From: Ochrobactrum chromiisoli
GTDB taxonomy: Bacteria > Pseudomonadota > Alphaproteobacteria > Rhizobiales > Rhizobiaceae
Length of the DNA stretch: 64,000 nucleotides
Direction of reading: 5' to 3'
Assembly: GCF_026241335.1 (NCBI RefSeq)
Contig: NZ_JAPHAV010000004.1
Coordinates: forward strand, 186,001 to 250,000
Below are positions 47,199-55,864 of the stretch, piece by piece; the stretch's first letter is position 1; every line of letters starts with the position of its first letter. The notes beneath the pieces are model-generated. The model ran no database searches. It worked only from the letters and a program-made list of their open reading frames with translations, and was not told the origin of the DNA. The position numbers and the translations under genes are program-made.

Positions 47199-48940
47199 CT
47201 AGTCCGGCACTTGAGTTTACGGAGAATGATCAGATCGGGCGCGTGGCCGGTGTTGACACCAGTCGTGTAGCGATAGACGTCACCAATTCCGAAATGCTGA
47301 CGCGCGTTGGGATCGGGCAACTCATTGCTATTAAAGGCGCGACACAGGCGGAATTTCTTATCGGGATGACCGACCGAGTCACTCGCTCTCTTCGCGAAGA
47401 GCTCCCTGATCCAGAAGGCGGTGAATTCGGCGCGCTGACCGTTTCGCCTGCGGATCACATGCAGGCCTTTGTCATCGGTACCTACCGAACCATTGATGGT
47501 GACAAGGTAGACACCTTCAAACGCGGCGCGGACAGTTTCCCCCAGATCGACCGCGATTGCTTTGTCATCGAGGGCGGCAACCTACAGCGCTTCATGGGGA
47601 TCTTGGGCGCCAACGTTTCTGAGGAGGAGCGCTTGAAGCTAGGCACATTTGTCGCCGATCGAAGCGCTGAAGCGATTGCAAGTGGTGATCGCTTCTTCCA
47701 GCGTCACGCCGCAATTCTCGGCAGCACCGGCTCTGGTAAGAGCTGGGCCGTCGCCCTCATTCTTGAGAGAGCAGCCAAGCTCAAATACCCCAATCTCGTC
47801 GTATTTGATATGCATGGCGAGTACGCTCCCCTTGCTGATAAGACTAAAGGTGGATTCGCGCAGCGCCTCAGGATTGCCGGCCCTGGAGACCTCGCTGCAC
47901 CGAAAGACGACACTCTCTTTCTACCGTATTGGCTCCTGAACCGCGATGAGATGCTGTCCATGATCTTGGATCGCAGCGATCAAAACGCGCCCAATCAGGC
48001 CTCGCGCTTCACCCTCCATGTCCGCGAACTGAAAGGCGCAACGCTTGACATGGCGAAAAAGACTACTGTCAAGGAGACCTTCACCGTCGATTCTCCAATC
48101 CCCTACGCCATGTCGGAGTTGGTCGACCGATTGGAGACCGACAATACGGCTAAAGGAATCGGTAAAAACGGTGCCGCCATAAAGGGAGATTGGGAAGATA
48201 AGCTGACGCGCTTCATCTCCCGTCTGGAAGCGAAGCTCGATGATCGCCGATATGGGTTTATGTTCTCGCCACCTGTTGAAGCGCTCGACTATGGGTGGCT
48301 CGCGAAGCAGATCGTGAAACTGCTGCGGGCCGACTCCGGTAACGGCATTAAGATCATCGACTTCTCGGAGGTTCCCGCCGACGTGCTGCCGGTCGTGACC
48401 GGCACGCTTGCCCGCCTGCTCTACGACGTCCAATTCTGGATGAACGCGGAGTCACGCACAGCAATTACACTGCTGTGCGATGAGGCGCATCTCTATCTTC
48501 CTGTGAAGGATGATGCCGACGCTGTGCAACGGCAGGCCCTGTGGTCGTTTGAGCGCATTGCTAAGGAAGGTCGAAAATACGGCTTCTCTCTTCTTGTGGT
48601 AAGCCAACGCCCATCCGACGTGAGCCGAACAATCCTCTCCCAGTGCAACAACTTCCTTGCCATGCGGCTTACAAATGACAGCGATCAGAACGTCATCAAG
48701 CGCTTGATGCCGGATTCTCTCGTCGGTTTGACGGCAATGCTTCCGCTTCTCGACACGGGCGAAGCACTTTTGCTCGGCGATGCGGTCCTACTTCCCACGC
48801 GGATTAAGTTGGATCGGCCGCAGGTGAAGCCTGACAGCGCTACGCGAGAATTTTGGAAGGAGTGGGGCACATTGCAACCCGATGAGAAGCTTCTTGAAGC
48901 AGCGGTCGAGTGCCTGCGCAGCCAAACCCGGTTGAAATAA
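47195..48940 (+). CDS. HerA-type hexameric ATPase/helicase of a Sir2-HerA defence pair
   Basis: 581 residues. The N-terminal HAS-barrel-like region (about 5-65: GRVAGVDTSRVAIDV, GIGQLIAIKG) comes first. The ATPase core has Walker A GSTGSGKS (176-183), VFDMHGEYAPL near 200, Walker B LLCDEAHLYL (D429, E430), and SLLVVSQRPSDVSRTILSQCNNFLAMRLTNDSDQ with sensor and arginine residues. HerA proteins form hexamers that move along double-stranded DNA. In anti-phage systems HerA assembles with SIR2 and activates it. Start ATG 47195 overlaps the SIR2 stop. No nurA gene lies nearby, so a repair role as in archaeal HerA-NurA is unlikely. The gene looks intact. Confidence 0.93.
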   Translation: MTSPALEFTENDQIGRVAGVDTSRVAIDVTNSEMLTRVGIGQLIAIKGATQAEFLIGMTDRVTRSLREELPDPEGGEFGALTVSPADHMQAFVIGTYRTIDGDKVDTFKRGADSFPQIDRDCFVIEGGNLQRFMGILGANVSEEERLKLGTFVADRSAEAIASGDRFFQRHAAILGSTGSGKSWAVALILERAAKLKYPNLVVFDMHGEYAPLADKTKGGFAQRLRIAGPGDLAAPKDDTLFLPYWLLNRDEMLSMILDRSDQNAPNQASRFTLHVRELKGATLDMAKKTTVKETFTVDSPIPYAMSELVDRLETDNTAKGIGKNGAAIKGDWEDKLTRFISRLEAKLDDRRYGFMFSPPVEALDYGWLAKQIVKLLRADSGNGIKIIDFSEVPADVLPVVTGTLARLLYDVQFWMNAESRTAITLLCDEAHLYLPVKDDADAVQRQALWSFERIAKEGRKYGFSLLVVSQRPSDVSRTILSQCNNFLAMRLTNDSDQNVIKRLMPDSLVGLTAMLPLLDTGEALLLGDAVLLPTRIKLDRPQVKPDSATREFWKEWGTLQPDEKLLEAAVECLRSQTRLK

Positions 48941-49101
48941 AGTCGCTTCGAAGACGAATATCAATAAGGTTCCAGCAACCGTTCTCGCTACTGCGGCGAA
49001 ACCAATTAACGAATGGCAGGTTGCGGGGTCGCGACGATAAGTCTTACGACAACGTCACAGAAGCTTCGAGCCTCGCGGTTCAAGATGTGTTTGGAGGGGA
49101 A

Positions 49102-49718
49102 ATGGCGAAGCGCGATAAATATCCAAGTTGGGATGAGCTAATGCAGAACGCGACCGAGAATGTAGACTATCGCATTTCGGTGCGGCGCATAGAAGGAAGT
49201 GCTACGGCGATCCTTGCGCCTCATGGCGGAGGTATCGAATTCCTGACGCTTCCGCTAGCACGCTCAATTGCCGGCGGCGACTACAATTTCTATGCATTCG
49301 AGGGCGTCAAGAAAGATGGCAATTGGGACCTGCATATAACCTCGCACCGCTTCAAAGAAGCGCGTGCGCTCACATTGATCGCCGGTTGCGATCGTGTCGT
49401 GACCGTCCACGGCTTGGACGGCAACGCTAAGTCGGTAAAAGTTGGTGGTGCCGATGGCGCTTTGGGTAAAGCAATTCATGACGCTCTGATAGCTGCGGGG
49501 TTCGATAGCAAGATCGAGACATCAGGAGCGTACGCTGGAACCGAACCGCTCAACATCTGCAATCGAGCCGTTCCAGAAAAGGCGTTCAACTAGAACTCAA
49601 GGCTGGGCTTCGTAACGCGTTGAGGGACGACAAACAGGTATACGACGCATTTGTGGCGGCCATCCGCGCAGCGCTTCAGCAGAATGGGCGCACAGATCGA
49701 GACGTTGGCATTGAATGA
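49102..49718 (+). pseudogene. Poly-gamma-glutamate hydrolase-family protein, frameshifted near its end
   Basis: ATG 49102 follows GGAGGGGAA. PSWDELMQNATENVDYRISVRR, then ATAILAPHGGGIE (metal-binding His region), FYAFEGVKKDGNWDLHITSHRF, VVTVHGLDG, GGADGALGKAIHDALIAAGFD and NICNR match the small zinc-dependent poly-gamma-glutamate hydrolases known from phages and Bacillus. After NICNR one G appears lost (CGAGCCGT, expected CGAGGCCGT near 49565). The true tail (RKGVQLELKAGLRNALRDDKQVYDAFVAAIRAAL) reads in another frame to 49718. The first frame stops at 49593, so the protein loses its last 45 residues. Catalytic motifs precede the break, so some function could remain. It is possibly a phage-derived passenger. 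Confidence 0.75.
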
Positions 49719-50270
49719 AGTCTGCTGCCAAAGTGGGCTTAACAAGACCTGCCTGTCTCCTCTCCGCCTAATAATGGTCGTTAGTAGCAGAAAAAGCGGA
49801 ATGACCGCTTTGGAGTGTGTGTGAATTGTACGGTAATGTCTGCAATGAAGCGCAAAGCTGCCACCCGCCTTTTTGGTTAAGAGCAGCACGATCTCAAAGC
49901 TTCTTATTCGAAGCAGACGTTAAACTTGAAAAGTCCGTAAATCCCCCCGTAATTCCAATTCTTCAAGACTACGCTGAGTCTGGAACATCCCGTATATTTG
50001 TTGCAGTCTCGCCAGCTCATCAGGGCTCAATCAAACTAGCCGATTTGTCCGGTGAAATGGGGAGCACTCCCAAGTGAACGCAAATGAAAAAAGCGAACTG
50101 CAGAAATTAACGCAGATAGCTGAGCTTTTATAATTGAGAATTTGCAGCCCGCTTGAACATCCATAATTCATTGTTTTGATCACGTCTTTTTTTATCACCA
50201 ATCATATTTTGAATCCTTTCGGCTTTTATCTGCTTGCATCTTTCAAATCTTTACGCATAACGTCTTCGTG
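49719..50270. other. Intergenic region with no supported gene
   Basis: About 550 bases. Composition changes here from the GC-richer defence module to AT-richer sequence at about 49.9-50.2 kb, a likely insertion boundary. No ORF with ribosome site and family support. Confidence 0.45.
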
Positions 50271-50499
50271 AGGCAGAACGCATCTGCCTTGGAGCGTCGA
50301 AACTCCTACCAGCGGTTGGTGCTGGCCGTTACAGCACCACACTCTTTGACCTTAAGGTCGGGGATCCTGTGGCGTATGCAACAGGCCTCCGGCTAAAGGC
50401 CACAGGGCCGTCTGGTACGGTTTCGACCTCCCCGATCACCAAGGGGTCAATGAGCATATGAAGCGGGGGCGTCCCGCGGATGCTCTTGGAAACAGAGCA
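50271..50499 (+). ncRNA. Hairpin-rich stretch, candidate structured RNA
   Basis: Consecutive perfect stems: AGGCAGA/TCTGCCT (50271-50277, 50283-50289); palindrome GACCTTAAGGTC (50348-50359); CCTGTGGC/GCCACAGG (50366-50373, 50399-50406) enclosing a further GGCCT/AGGCC; GAGCAT/ATGCTC (50452-50457, 50480-50485) enclosing GCGGG/CCCGC (50463-50467, 50473-50477). TGCTCT/AGAGCA (50481-50486, 50494-50499) competes with the previous stem. TCGGGGA near 50358 can also pair with TCCCCGA near 50430. No known RNA family is recognised. The strand is assumed from the downstream plus-strand genes. Confidence 0.45.
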
Positions 50500-50848
50500 A
50501 CAAGCCTATATTGGTTAGTTCAAAGCTGATTTCGCCCCTTTCGTTAAAGCGGGAGGAAGCCGTGAACATTTGCAGCGCATACAAACCATATCAGACGAGA
50601 TTTTTTCGGGCTGCTGTGATCTGCATGATGCATATTAGATGCGCGTGGCAATTGGGCTGTGCTGAATGCTCATTCTGCGGTCATCGCCTGCTGAAGCATT
50701 TCCTCTCGCACTGTTCATCGATAATCTCGGCGTTGCCAACGCAATCCACTATTCAATGCCGTCGGCTAAAACAGATTATCAAGGCTTCGCTTGTCGGCCA
50801 TCGCGTTTACGCTCGCTTTGGCTGCTCATCTGGTGGGGGCCACCGAAG

Positions 50849-51583
50849 ATGAGACATCAGCGTATTGGCGAGATTTGCTGTTACCTGAAACTGTCACTCC
50901 TGGGTGCGCTTTCACCCGGAATGCAACTGGGCATCGCGTGGTATCTGGTGCCTGACGTTGCGCGGCGAAGTATGGGCATTCAAACCGGTTATCTCGATTT
51001 GCCGGACCGCTGGCGAGATATTGAGCCGGTCGTTTTTGATACTTTGGCTGACCTTGTGCGCTCTGGCCAGCGCTCACTGCCTGCATTGCACCAATCAGGA
51101 ATTATCAGTGCCGTTCATGCAACAGACCTGCTTGATTACGAACGCGAGCACTGGCCAGAGCGTTTTGCTTACCGAACACAGTGGTTTAACCGTGTGCTTG
51201 CTGATCTTGCTGACTGCGATCTGGTGTTTGCTGATCCGGAAATGGGGCTGATAGAAACAGGAAAGCCACTTCGTGCCGATCATGCAATGCGTATGACAGC
51301 AAAGGAGGCACAAACGCTTGCACAAGGCCGTACAGCCATCATCTTACACCGCAATTCGCTTCGTTTGGGCGGACAAGATGCTGAAGTGGATTATTGGCTC
51401 AGCCAGTTTGGTGCAAATGCGTTCGCCATACGTGCAAAGGCTTATCACGCGATCACCTTTTTCATGATCAACCCCACCCCAGCGATTAAAATCAGGGCCA
51501 TTGAGTTTTGCGCACGCTGGCAGGATCTTAATGCTTATCTGCAGTGCGCACCTCCCCTCCCAAACAAGCTGGCAGGACAGTAA
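50849..51583 (+). CDS. Conserved-looking hypothetical protein
   Basis: 245 residues from ATG 50849 (MRHQRIGEICCYLK); the same frame is open from 50666 but that part is not protein-like. The body is evenly coded: GMQLGIAWYLVPD, GYLDLPDRWRDIEPVVFDTLADLVRSGQRSL, YRTQWFNRVLADLADCDLVFADPEMGL, RMTAKEAQTLAQGRTAIILHRNSLR, AKAYHAITFFMINPTPAIKIRAIEFC. I recognise no family. The DLVFADPEMG stretch and the mixed alpha/beta pattern hint at a nucleotide- or SAM-binding-like fold, but motifs are insufficient. Just upstream, a short frame (KADFAPFVKAGGSREHLQRIQTISDEIF, about 50527-50640) looks like the end of a broken gene. Confidence 0.6.
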   Translation: MRHQRIGEICCYLKLSLLGALSPGMQLGIAWYLVPDVARRSMGIQTGYLDLPDRWRDIEPVVFDTLADLVRSGQRSLPALHQSGIISAVHATDLLDYEREHWPERFAYRTQWFNRVLADLADCDLVFADPEMGLIETGKPLRADHAMRMTAKEAQTLAQGRTAIILHRNSLRLGGQDAEVDYWLSQFGANAFAIRAKAYHAITFFMINPTPAIKIRAIEFCARWQDLNAYLQCAPPLPNKLAGQ

Positions 51584-51730
51584 AAAGTACGTAGCAATTT
51601 AGCTGCCCTGAAACTCCGCTCCAAACACTCCAAACGGTCATCGCAAACAATGATCGACCGATCGCTTTCGTGCGTCCTTTTGAGCGCTAATCAAACAGCT
51701 ATTTTGAACGAATATTTCTATGAGGTCGTG

Positions 51731-52579
51731 ATGACAATACACAAACAAACAGCTTGCTTCCTTGTCACTTTGGCACTGCTCTTCGGTTCCAATGTAACGC
51801 CTGGAGTTACACAAAATTTTGATGGCGTAAAACAGGTGCTGAAAGAGGGTTTTAAGCCGCTGTCATTACCGCTGCAAACGGATTGGGGAACGATCAGCAG
51901 CGTCCGCATTCCTCCAATAAAGACACATCTCACGCTCAGGCAGCAAGAGTTCATCAAGCGCAATAAAGTCAAGATAGAGCCACCTGCCGATCCGCTTGAT
52001 GCGTTTGGGTTTAACAATTACATCATGAGCAAAGACAGCACACAAGCATGCCGGTATCTTGTGGAGCTGATGAAATACACAGGCTGTCCGCCGCTCAAAG
52101 CCGCTTTCGTTAATCCGCAAAACATCACTGAATTCATCGTCGTGTCAGAGGAAATTCGTTCGGGCTATATTTCGAACGCACTTGTTGAAAAGACGCTTCT
52201 ACCAGACGTACTCAAGCAACTGCAGGAAACGGCAAATCAAAAATCGGAAGAAAACGGTGTCGTCACGACTATCGCGCTGATCGAGCCGCCGTATTTCGTG
52301 CGGCCGGAAAATGACCCGCTCATTGCCTATACGATGCAAATGGTGTTCGCAAATGGCGTTGAGACAACGCGCTATTATGACCAAAGCGTCTATGTCCTGA
52401 CCAGAAATGGTTATCTGGGGATCAATATCTTCAATACCAAATTCCTCAATAAAGAGCTTTTATTGCCGTTTATTGACAACTTCATTCGGGTTTCCAAACC
52501 CAATAACTATGGCAGTGCGTCGATGTTTGATTTCAATAAATCCGACATAAAAGCTGAAGATTTCCTGATGTTTGAGTGA
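51731..52579 (+). CDS. Secreted hypothetical protein
   Basis: 282 residues from ATG 51731, with GAGG 5 bases upstream; the frame is open 81 bases further but without a ribosome site. The N-terminus is a Sec signal peptide (MTIHKQTACFLVTLALLFGSNVTPGVTQ). The mature part is mixed alpha/beta with STQACRYLVELMKYTGCPP (two Cys that could pair), FIVVSEEIRSGYISNALV and TMQMVFANGVETTRYYDQSVYVLTRNGYLGINIFNT. No family recognised; probably periplasmic. It is followed 156 bases later by a membrane protein on the same strand, with which it may form an operon. Confidence 0.65.
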   Translation: MTIHKQTACFLVTLALLFGSNVTPGVTQNFDGVKQVLKEGFKPLSLPLQTDWGTISSVRIPPIKTHLTLRQQEFIKRNKVKIEPPADPLDAFGFNNYIMSKDSTQACRYLVELMKYTGCPPLKAAFVNPQNITEFIVVSEEIRSGYISNALVEKTLLPDVLKQLQETANQKSEENGVVTTIALIEPPYFVRPENDPLIAYTMQMVFANGVETTRYYDQSVYVLTRNGYLGINIFNTKFLNKELLLPFIDNFIRVSKPNNYGSASMFDFNKSDIKAEDFLMFE

Positions 52580-52735
52580 GCTGGCTTATCACATCACCCG
52601 CAAATCAATCACGAGGATGCGGCCGTCTACAGCATCACATAACACGATATTTGGAGCTCATAGCATCCAGCAAGACGCCGCAGGCGAGATTGCTCTGCAA
52701 GAGCAGATTTAAAACAAACCAGGAAAGCAGCAGGC

Positions 52736-53380
52736 ATGATCATTACCGAAGACATCAAAGTTGGTAGCGGCATTTATCACTTCATGGCCATCACCGGCAA
52801 AATAATTGCGACCGATCAGCGTAGCGACACACATGTGAGCGGACAGACCAATGTCAGCGTCAACAATGGTACCGGCAGTGGCTCCCACTCAATCCATTCA
52901 TCGGTGAAAGTCGTACGCGACGTCTGGTTCAAACAGGAGAATGATCAGGAGCAACATGTTCGCATTCACCGTGATCTACCGATGCGCCCAGGACATCAGG
53001 TGGCTTTGATTGCCGTGGGCGGTCCACGCATCGAGGGAAACCGTGATACAGAATTGGTCTTTTACAATAAGGACGCCAACAACACATCGACGCTGAGTGG
53101 TTACACGATTCATAAAAGCGTCAATGTTCTTTACTGGCTTGCTTGTTTTGCGCCAATCGCACTGGCAATCTTTGTTGCGTGGGGTCTATTCGTCGGGACA
53201 CCCGTTAATAAATTCGGACTGTTTGTCACCTTTTTTGGGGGTGGCTTAATTACGAACCGGGTCTGTGACTATATCCGTCGACGCAGGTTTGCTGCCGTGT
53301 TGAAAGCAAGCGAAGCTTTTATCCAAGGCGTTGGCGTCCGAATGGATGCCAACAAACAGTTTCAAAGCCAAAAAGACTGA
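52736..53380 (+). CDS. Hypothetical two-span membrane protein
   Basis: 214 residues from ATG 52736, with AGGA upstream. The N-terminal 125 residues are soluble and beta-rich (TGKIIATDQRSDTHVSGQTNVSVNNGTGSGSHS, VWFKQENDQEQHVRIHRDLPMRPGHQVALIAVGG). Two hydrophobic helices follow (about 133-155 VLYWLACFAPIALAIFVAWGLF and 163-180 FGLFVTFFGGGLI), then a short basic tail. No domain name can be given with confidence. A hairpin terminator lies about 70 bases after the stop. Confidence 0.6.
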   Translation: MIITEDIKVGSGIYHFMAITGKIIATDQRSDTHVSGQTNVSVNNGTGSGSHSIHSSVKVVRDVWFKQENDQEQHVRIHRDLPMRPGHQVALIAVGGPRIEGNRDTELVFYNKDANNTSTLSGYTIHKSVNVLYWLACFAPIALAIFVAWGLFVGTPVNKFGLFVTFFGGGLITNRVCDYIRRRRFAAVLKASEAFIQGVGVRMDANKQFQSQKD

Positions 53381-53451
53381 CTAAAATCACTTTCAGAAAA
53401 ATCGCCACGCCAATCTGAGCCCGCAGATCAAGCTGCACCCTCCCAGCAATC

Positions 53452-53481
53452 TTCGGCCGGAACCCTCACGGCCGAGTTTTG
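53452..53481 (+). terminator. Terminator after the two-span membrane protein gene
   Basis: TCGGCCG (53453-53459), 9-base loop, CGGCCGA (53469-53475), then GTTTTG. Perfect 7-bp GC-rich stem with a short T-run. Confidence 0.6.
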
Positions 53482-53669
53482 CGTCGCCCCATGACGGGAT
53501 TATATTTCACCGTCGACATGTTACCGACCTTATTAGAACATTCGGGTACACGCTGATACAAGCTGCTCTATTACCGAGAACTGGGTGCGCCAACATTTGG
53601 ACATCATCTGCGCTATATCGCCTTCAGGCACGGTCTGATGGAGACGCACTCATCAAGTTGGACTGTGCT

Positions 53670-53711
53670 GCCCCGGCGTTTTGGGAAGAGCGTCGGGGCT
53701 TCCGTTTTCTA
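53670..53711 (+). terminator. Second terminator-like hairpin
   Basis: GCCCCGGCG (53670-53678) pairs with CGTCGGGGC (53691-53699) with one mismatch, followed by TTCCGTTTTCT. Confidence 0.55.
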
Positions 53712-54008
53712 TCGTAAGTTATATTATCTCACAGCACTGGGATTTGCGCCTGAATGACCGCTGCATCCAGTCTGGACATCCGTAATTTTATGACGGGCTT
53801 TTCTTTTCTAATCAGTGAGTTATATTCAATGCAGATACTGGGCAGTCCCGCCCCATTAGCCGCCCGGTGTCTGTAAAGCTTCGGTTTGGTATCCGCCTCC
53901 CGGAGCTTTTTCATTTCAAATTCAAATTTGCGAAAAAGCTGCTATAACGCTCTTTCAAGCAAGGGGATTTTTCACTGATCGGCAGTATCAAGCTGTGGGG
54001 GCGGCATA

Positions 54009-54245
54009 ATGTATCATGGGTTTTGTAGTCTTCTGATCGATGACAAGCATGCAGGCGACATCGAATACCGGTTCAACAACACCGAGAAGGGTTTTCTCTG
54101 GCTCGAAGAACATCTACACCATTCTGCATTTCAGGCGCGAAGCCTTGCATTGAACATCGACAATGTGATCCGTGAGATAACGATCCGCATTTCGACGCGG
54201 GGCGAAGCTACCCCGTTCAGCTTTAAAAGCCTGCCTTCGCGCTGA
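54009..54245 (+). CDS. Small hypothetical protein, probable paralogue of 54448-54708
   Basis: 78 residues; ATG 54009 follows GGGGGCGG. It reads YHGFCSLLIDDKHAGDIEYRF, FLWLEEHLHHSAFQARSLALNIDNVIREITI, then RGEATPF. No signal or membrane segment. The pattern 'G-x-x-x-L-x-x-D-x-x-x-G-x-(I/V)-E-Y' is shared with the next gene, which suggests an old duplication. Function unknown. Confidence 0.6.
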   Translation: MYHGFCSLLIDDKHAGDIEYRFNNTEKGFLWLEEHLHHSAFQARSLALNIDNVIREITIRISTRGEATPFSFKSLPSR

Positions 54246-54447
54246 ACAAACATGCTGCGCTCACAATCGTTACGCAAAGATTTCAACGCAGCTTTACAAA
54301 CACATATGCCGCTATTTCTGTGCGATCAATCCAGACCTCAAAACACCGAAAATCCGAATGCGGTTATTGTGATCGCGGAAGAATGACTTCAAATAACTAA
54401 TCTGAACGCAACACGCCAATAATCTCATAAAAGAACAAGGACCAGCA

Positions 54448-54708
54448 ATGAGCGTTTCAATTCAAACAGGTTCAGCACATCTGATTTGCAATGATATTAA
54501 TGAAGGAGCCGTTGAATATAGCATCGCAGTCGCGTCATATGGACTAAGGCATAATATGCGCGGCAGAGTCTGGGGCAACAAGCCAGCCATTGCCAAAGCG
54601 CTCGGCGCCTCAACGATAGGACTTCAGCTGATCGACCAGACCCTGATTGCGCTTAAAGTCGAAGAACTTGATCGTGATGGATCAGCGCTCGTTACTGCAT
54701 ACGCCTGA
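54448..54708 (+). CDS. Small hypothetical protein, probable paralogue of 54009-54245
   Basis: 86 residues; ATG 54448 after AAGGACCAGCA. It starts SVSIQTGSAHLICNDINEGAVEYSI and continues GRVWGNKPAIAKALGASTIGLQLIDQTLIALKVEEL. Its opening (GSAHLICNDINEGAVEYS) aligns with GFCSLLIDDKHAGDIEYR of the previous gene, and TIGLQLIDQTLIALKV with SLALNIDNVIREITI. Acidic, soluble, no known family. It may be controlled together with its neighbour, 203 bases upstream. Confidence 0.6.
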   Translation: MSVSIQTGSAHLICNDINEGAVEYSIAVASYGLRHNMRGRVWGNKPAIAKALGASTIGLQLIDQTLIALKVEELDRDGSALVTAYA

Positions 54709-54833
54709 ACAATAATTCCGGCTTTGTTTCCCATTTACCGGCAGCAAGACCGCGCCGAATTAATTGCAGATGCAACGTGATTTCACTTTGTCATGCAGTG
54801 AGTTGGCGCAACACATTACATAACGGTGATCAT

Positions 54834-55139
54834 TCAGCCGCGTTTTCTGACAAATTCTGTCCGCAAGACCAGTCCTTTGATAGCGTCGTGTTTGCAGTCA
54901 ATCTCTTCGGGATTGTCGGTAAGGCGGATAGATTTGATCACTGTGCCTTGCTTCAGCGTCTGCCCTGCACCTTTTACCTTAAGATCTTTAGTCAGAGTGA
55001 CCGAATCTCCGTCTGAAAGCACGTTTCCAGATGCATCTTTGACTTCAGCCTTTTTGGCTTTCTCAGCCGCAAGTTCTGATGCCGGGCGCCAGTCACCGGA
55101 AACCTCATCATACACATACTCGTCGTTTTGGTCAGTCAT
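54834..55139 (-). CDS. PhnA-like (YjdM C-terminal domain) protein
   Basis: 101 residues from ATG 55139 (AAAGG upstream); the frame extends 13 codons further without support. The core DASGNVLSDGDSVTLTKDLKVKGAGQTLKQGTVIKSIRLTDNPEEIDCKHDAIKGLVLRTEFVRK is the PhnA C-terminal SH3-like domain. The N-terminal zinc ribbon of long PhnA proteins is absent. An acidic WRPASELAAEKAKKAEV linker stands in its place. Proteins of this type are annotated as alkylphosphonate utilisation proteins, though the true role is not settled. It is transcribed against its neighbours. Confidence 0.85.
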   Translation of the reverse strand: MTDQNDEYVYDEVSGDWRPASELAAEKAKKAEVKDASGNVLSDGDSVTLTKDLKVKGAGQTLKQGTVIKSIRLTDNPEEIDCKHDAIKGLVLRTEFVRKRG

Positions 55140-55543
55140 GATAGCACCCTTTCTCTTTTTACCTGTTTGAGTTTCCAAGGCATAGGCTGTCGGTCCGGCT
55201 CGTGCAATCAGATTGCGTGAAAGAAAAGCATAAAGAATTGCCTGAGGGCAATGGCGGCCTGAAGACGCTAATTTGTTGCAGAAAAAAGTTAGAAAATGAA
55301 AGAGTTTACGAAGAAGCCAAAGCGATTGGCTGGTGGGTATTTTTATAAGAGTATCATTGAATTGATTAGTATTTTTAAGTGTCGATCTGCGATCTCTTAA
55401 GAGTTAGATTTCCCGAAAAAAGTGGAAGAGCGCTTTGAAGAGATCATTTAACGCGCAGTTTTTATCAGTTTGAGTGACAGGTTTTACAGCTCCAGCTTTG
55501 GCTCGAGCGAGGCTTTCACTCGTTCAAATTATAAGGAGCAAGC
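55140..55543. other. AT-rich divergent promoter region
   Basis: About 400 bases between the divergent PhnA-like and DUF736 genes. AT-rich; no gene seen. Confidence 0.4.
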
Positions 55544-55864
55544 ATGCGAACAATCGGAGAGTTTGACCTGCGGGGCGACAGCTTTGTGGGTCAGATCCAT
55601 CTCATTGGCCAGTGCCTTGAGTTGGTATTTTGGCCACGGACGAAGAAAGGAGAATTCAGCCCGGACTTCGACATCTATCATAATAACTATGCCGTCGGTT
55701 CTGCCTGGCGCAGAAAGACGCTTGATAGCGGCAAGGATTATTTGTCCGTCAAGCTGGATGATCCGACATTGGTCGCGCCCGTCTATGCGCGACTATTAGA
55801 CAAGGATGAGCGCGGTAAGTACGCTCTTGTGTGGCAGCGCCCAAAAGCAAAGCCCGCTGAGTAA
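55544..55864 (+). CDS. DUF736 family protein
   Basis: 106 residues; ATG 55544 follows AAGGAGCAAGC, a strong ribosome site. It reads MRTIGEFDLRGDSFVGQIHLIG, FSPDFDIYHNNYAVGSAWRRKTLDSGKDYLSVKLDDPTLVAPVYARLL and YALVWQR, the full DUF736 pattern. DUF736 genes are abundant on rhizobial plasmids and integrative conjugative elements, often near transfer genes, but have no known activity. Here it supports the view that 50-64 kb is a mobile island. Confidence 0.9.
   Translation: MRTIGEFDLRGDSFVGQIHLIGQCLELVFWPRTKKGEFSPDFDIYHNNYAVGSAWRRKTLDSGKDYLSVKLDDPTLVAPVYARLLDKDERGKYALVWQRPKAKPAE

Larger units (their letters stand above)
53381..54008. other. Intergenic region with two terminator-like hairpins
   Basis: About 630 bases. 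No supportable gene: a 61-codon minus-strand frame (53729-53914) lacks a ribosome site. It contains hairpins at 53452-53481 and 53670-53711. Confidence 0.45.

Noticed and set aside
46161-48940. HerA as part of a HerA-NurA repair pair
   Set aside because: No nurA gene adjacent; the overlapping partner is SIR2, which fits the defence arrangement.
50511-50852. 113-codon frame after the candidate structured RNA
   Set aside because: Cys/His/Phe-rich translation without a family. A different frame in the same place (about 50527-50640) looks more protein-like but is broken.
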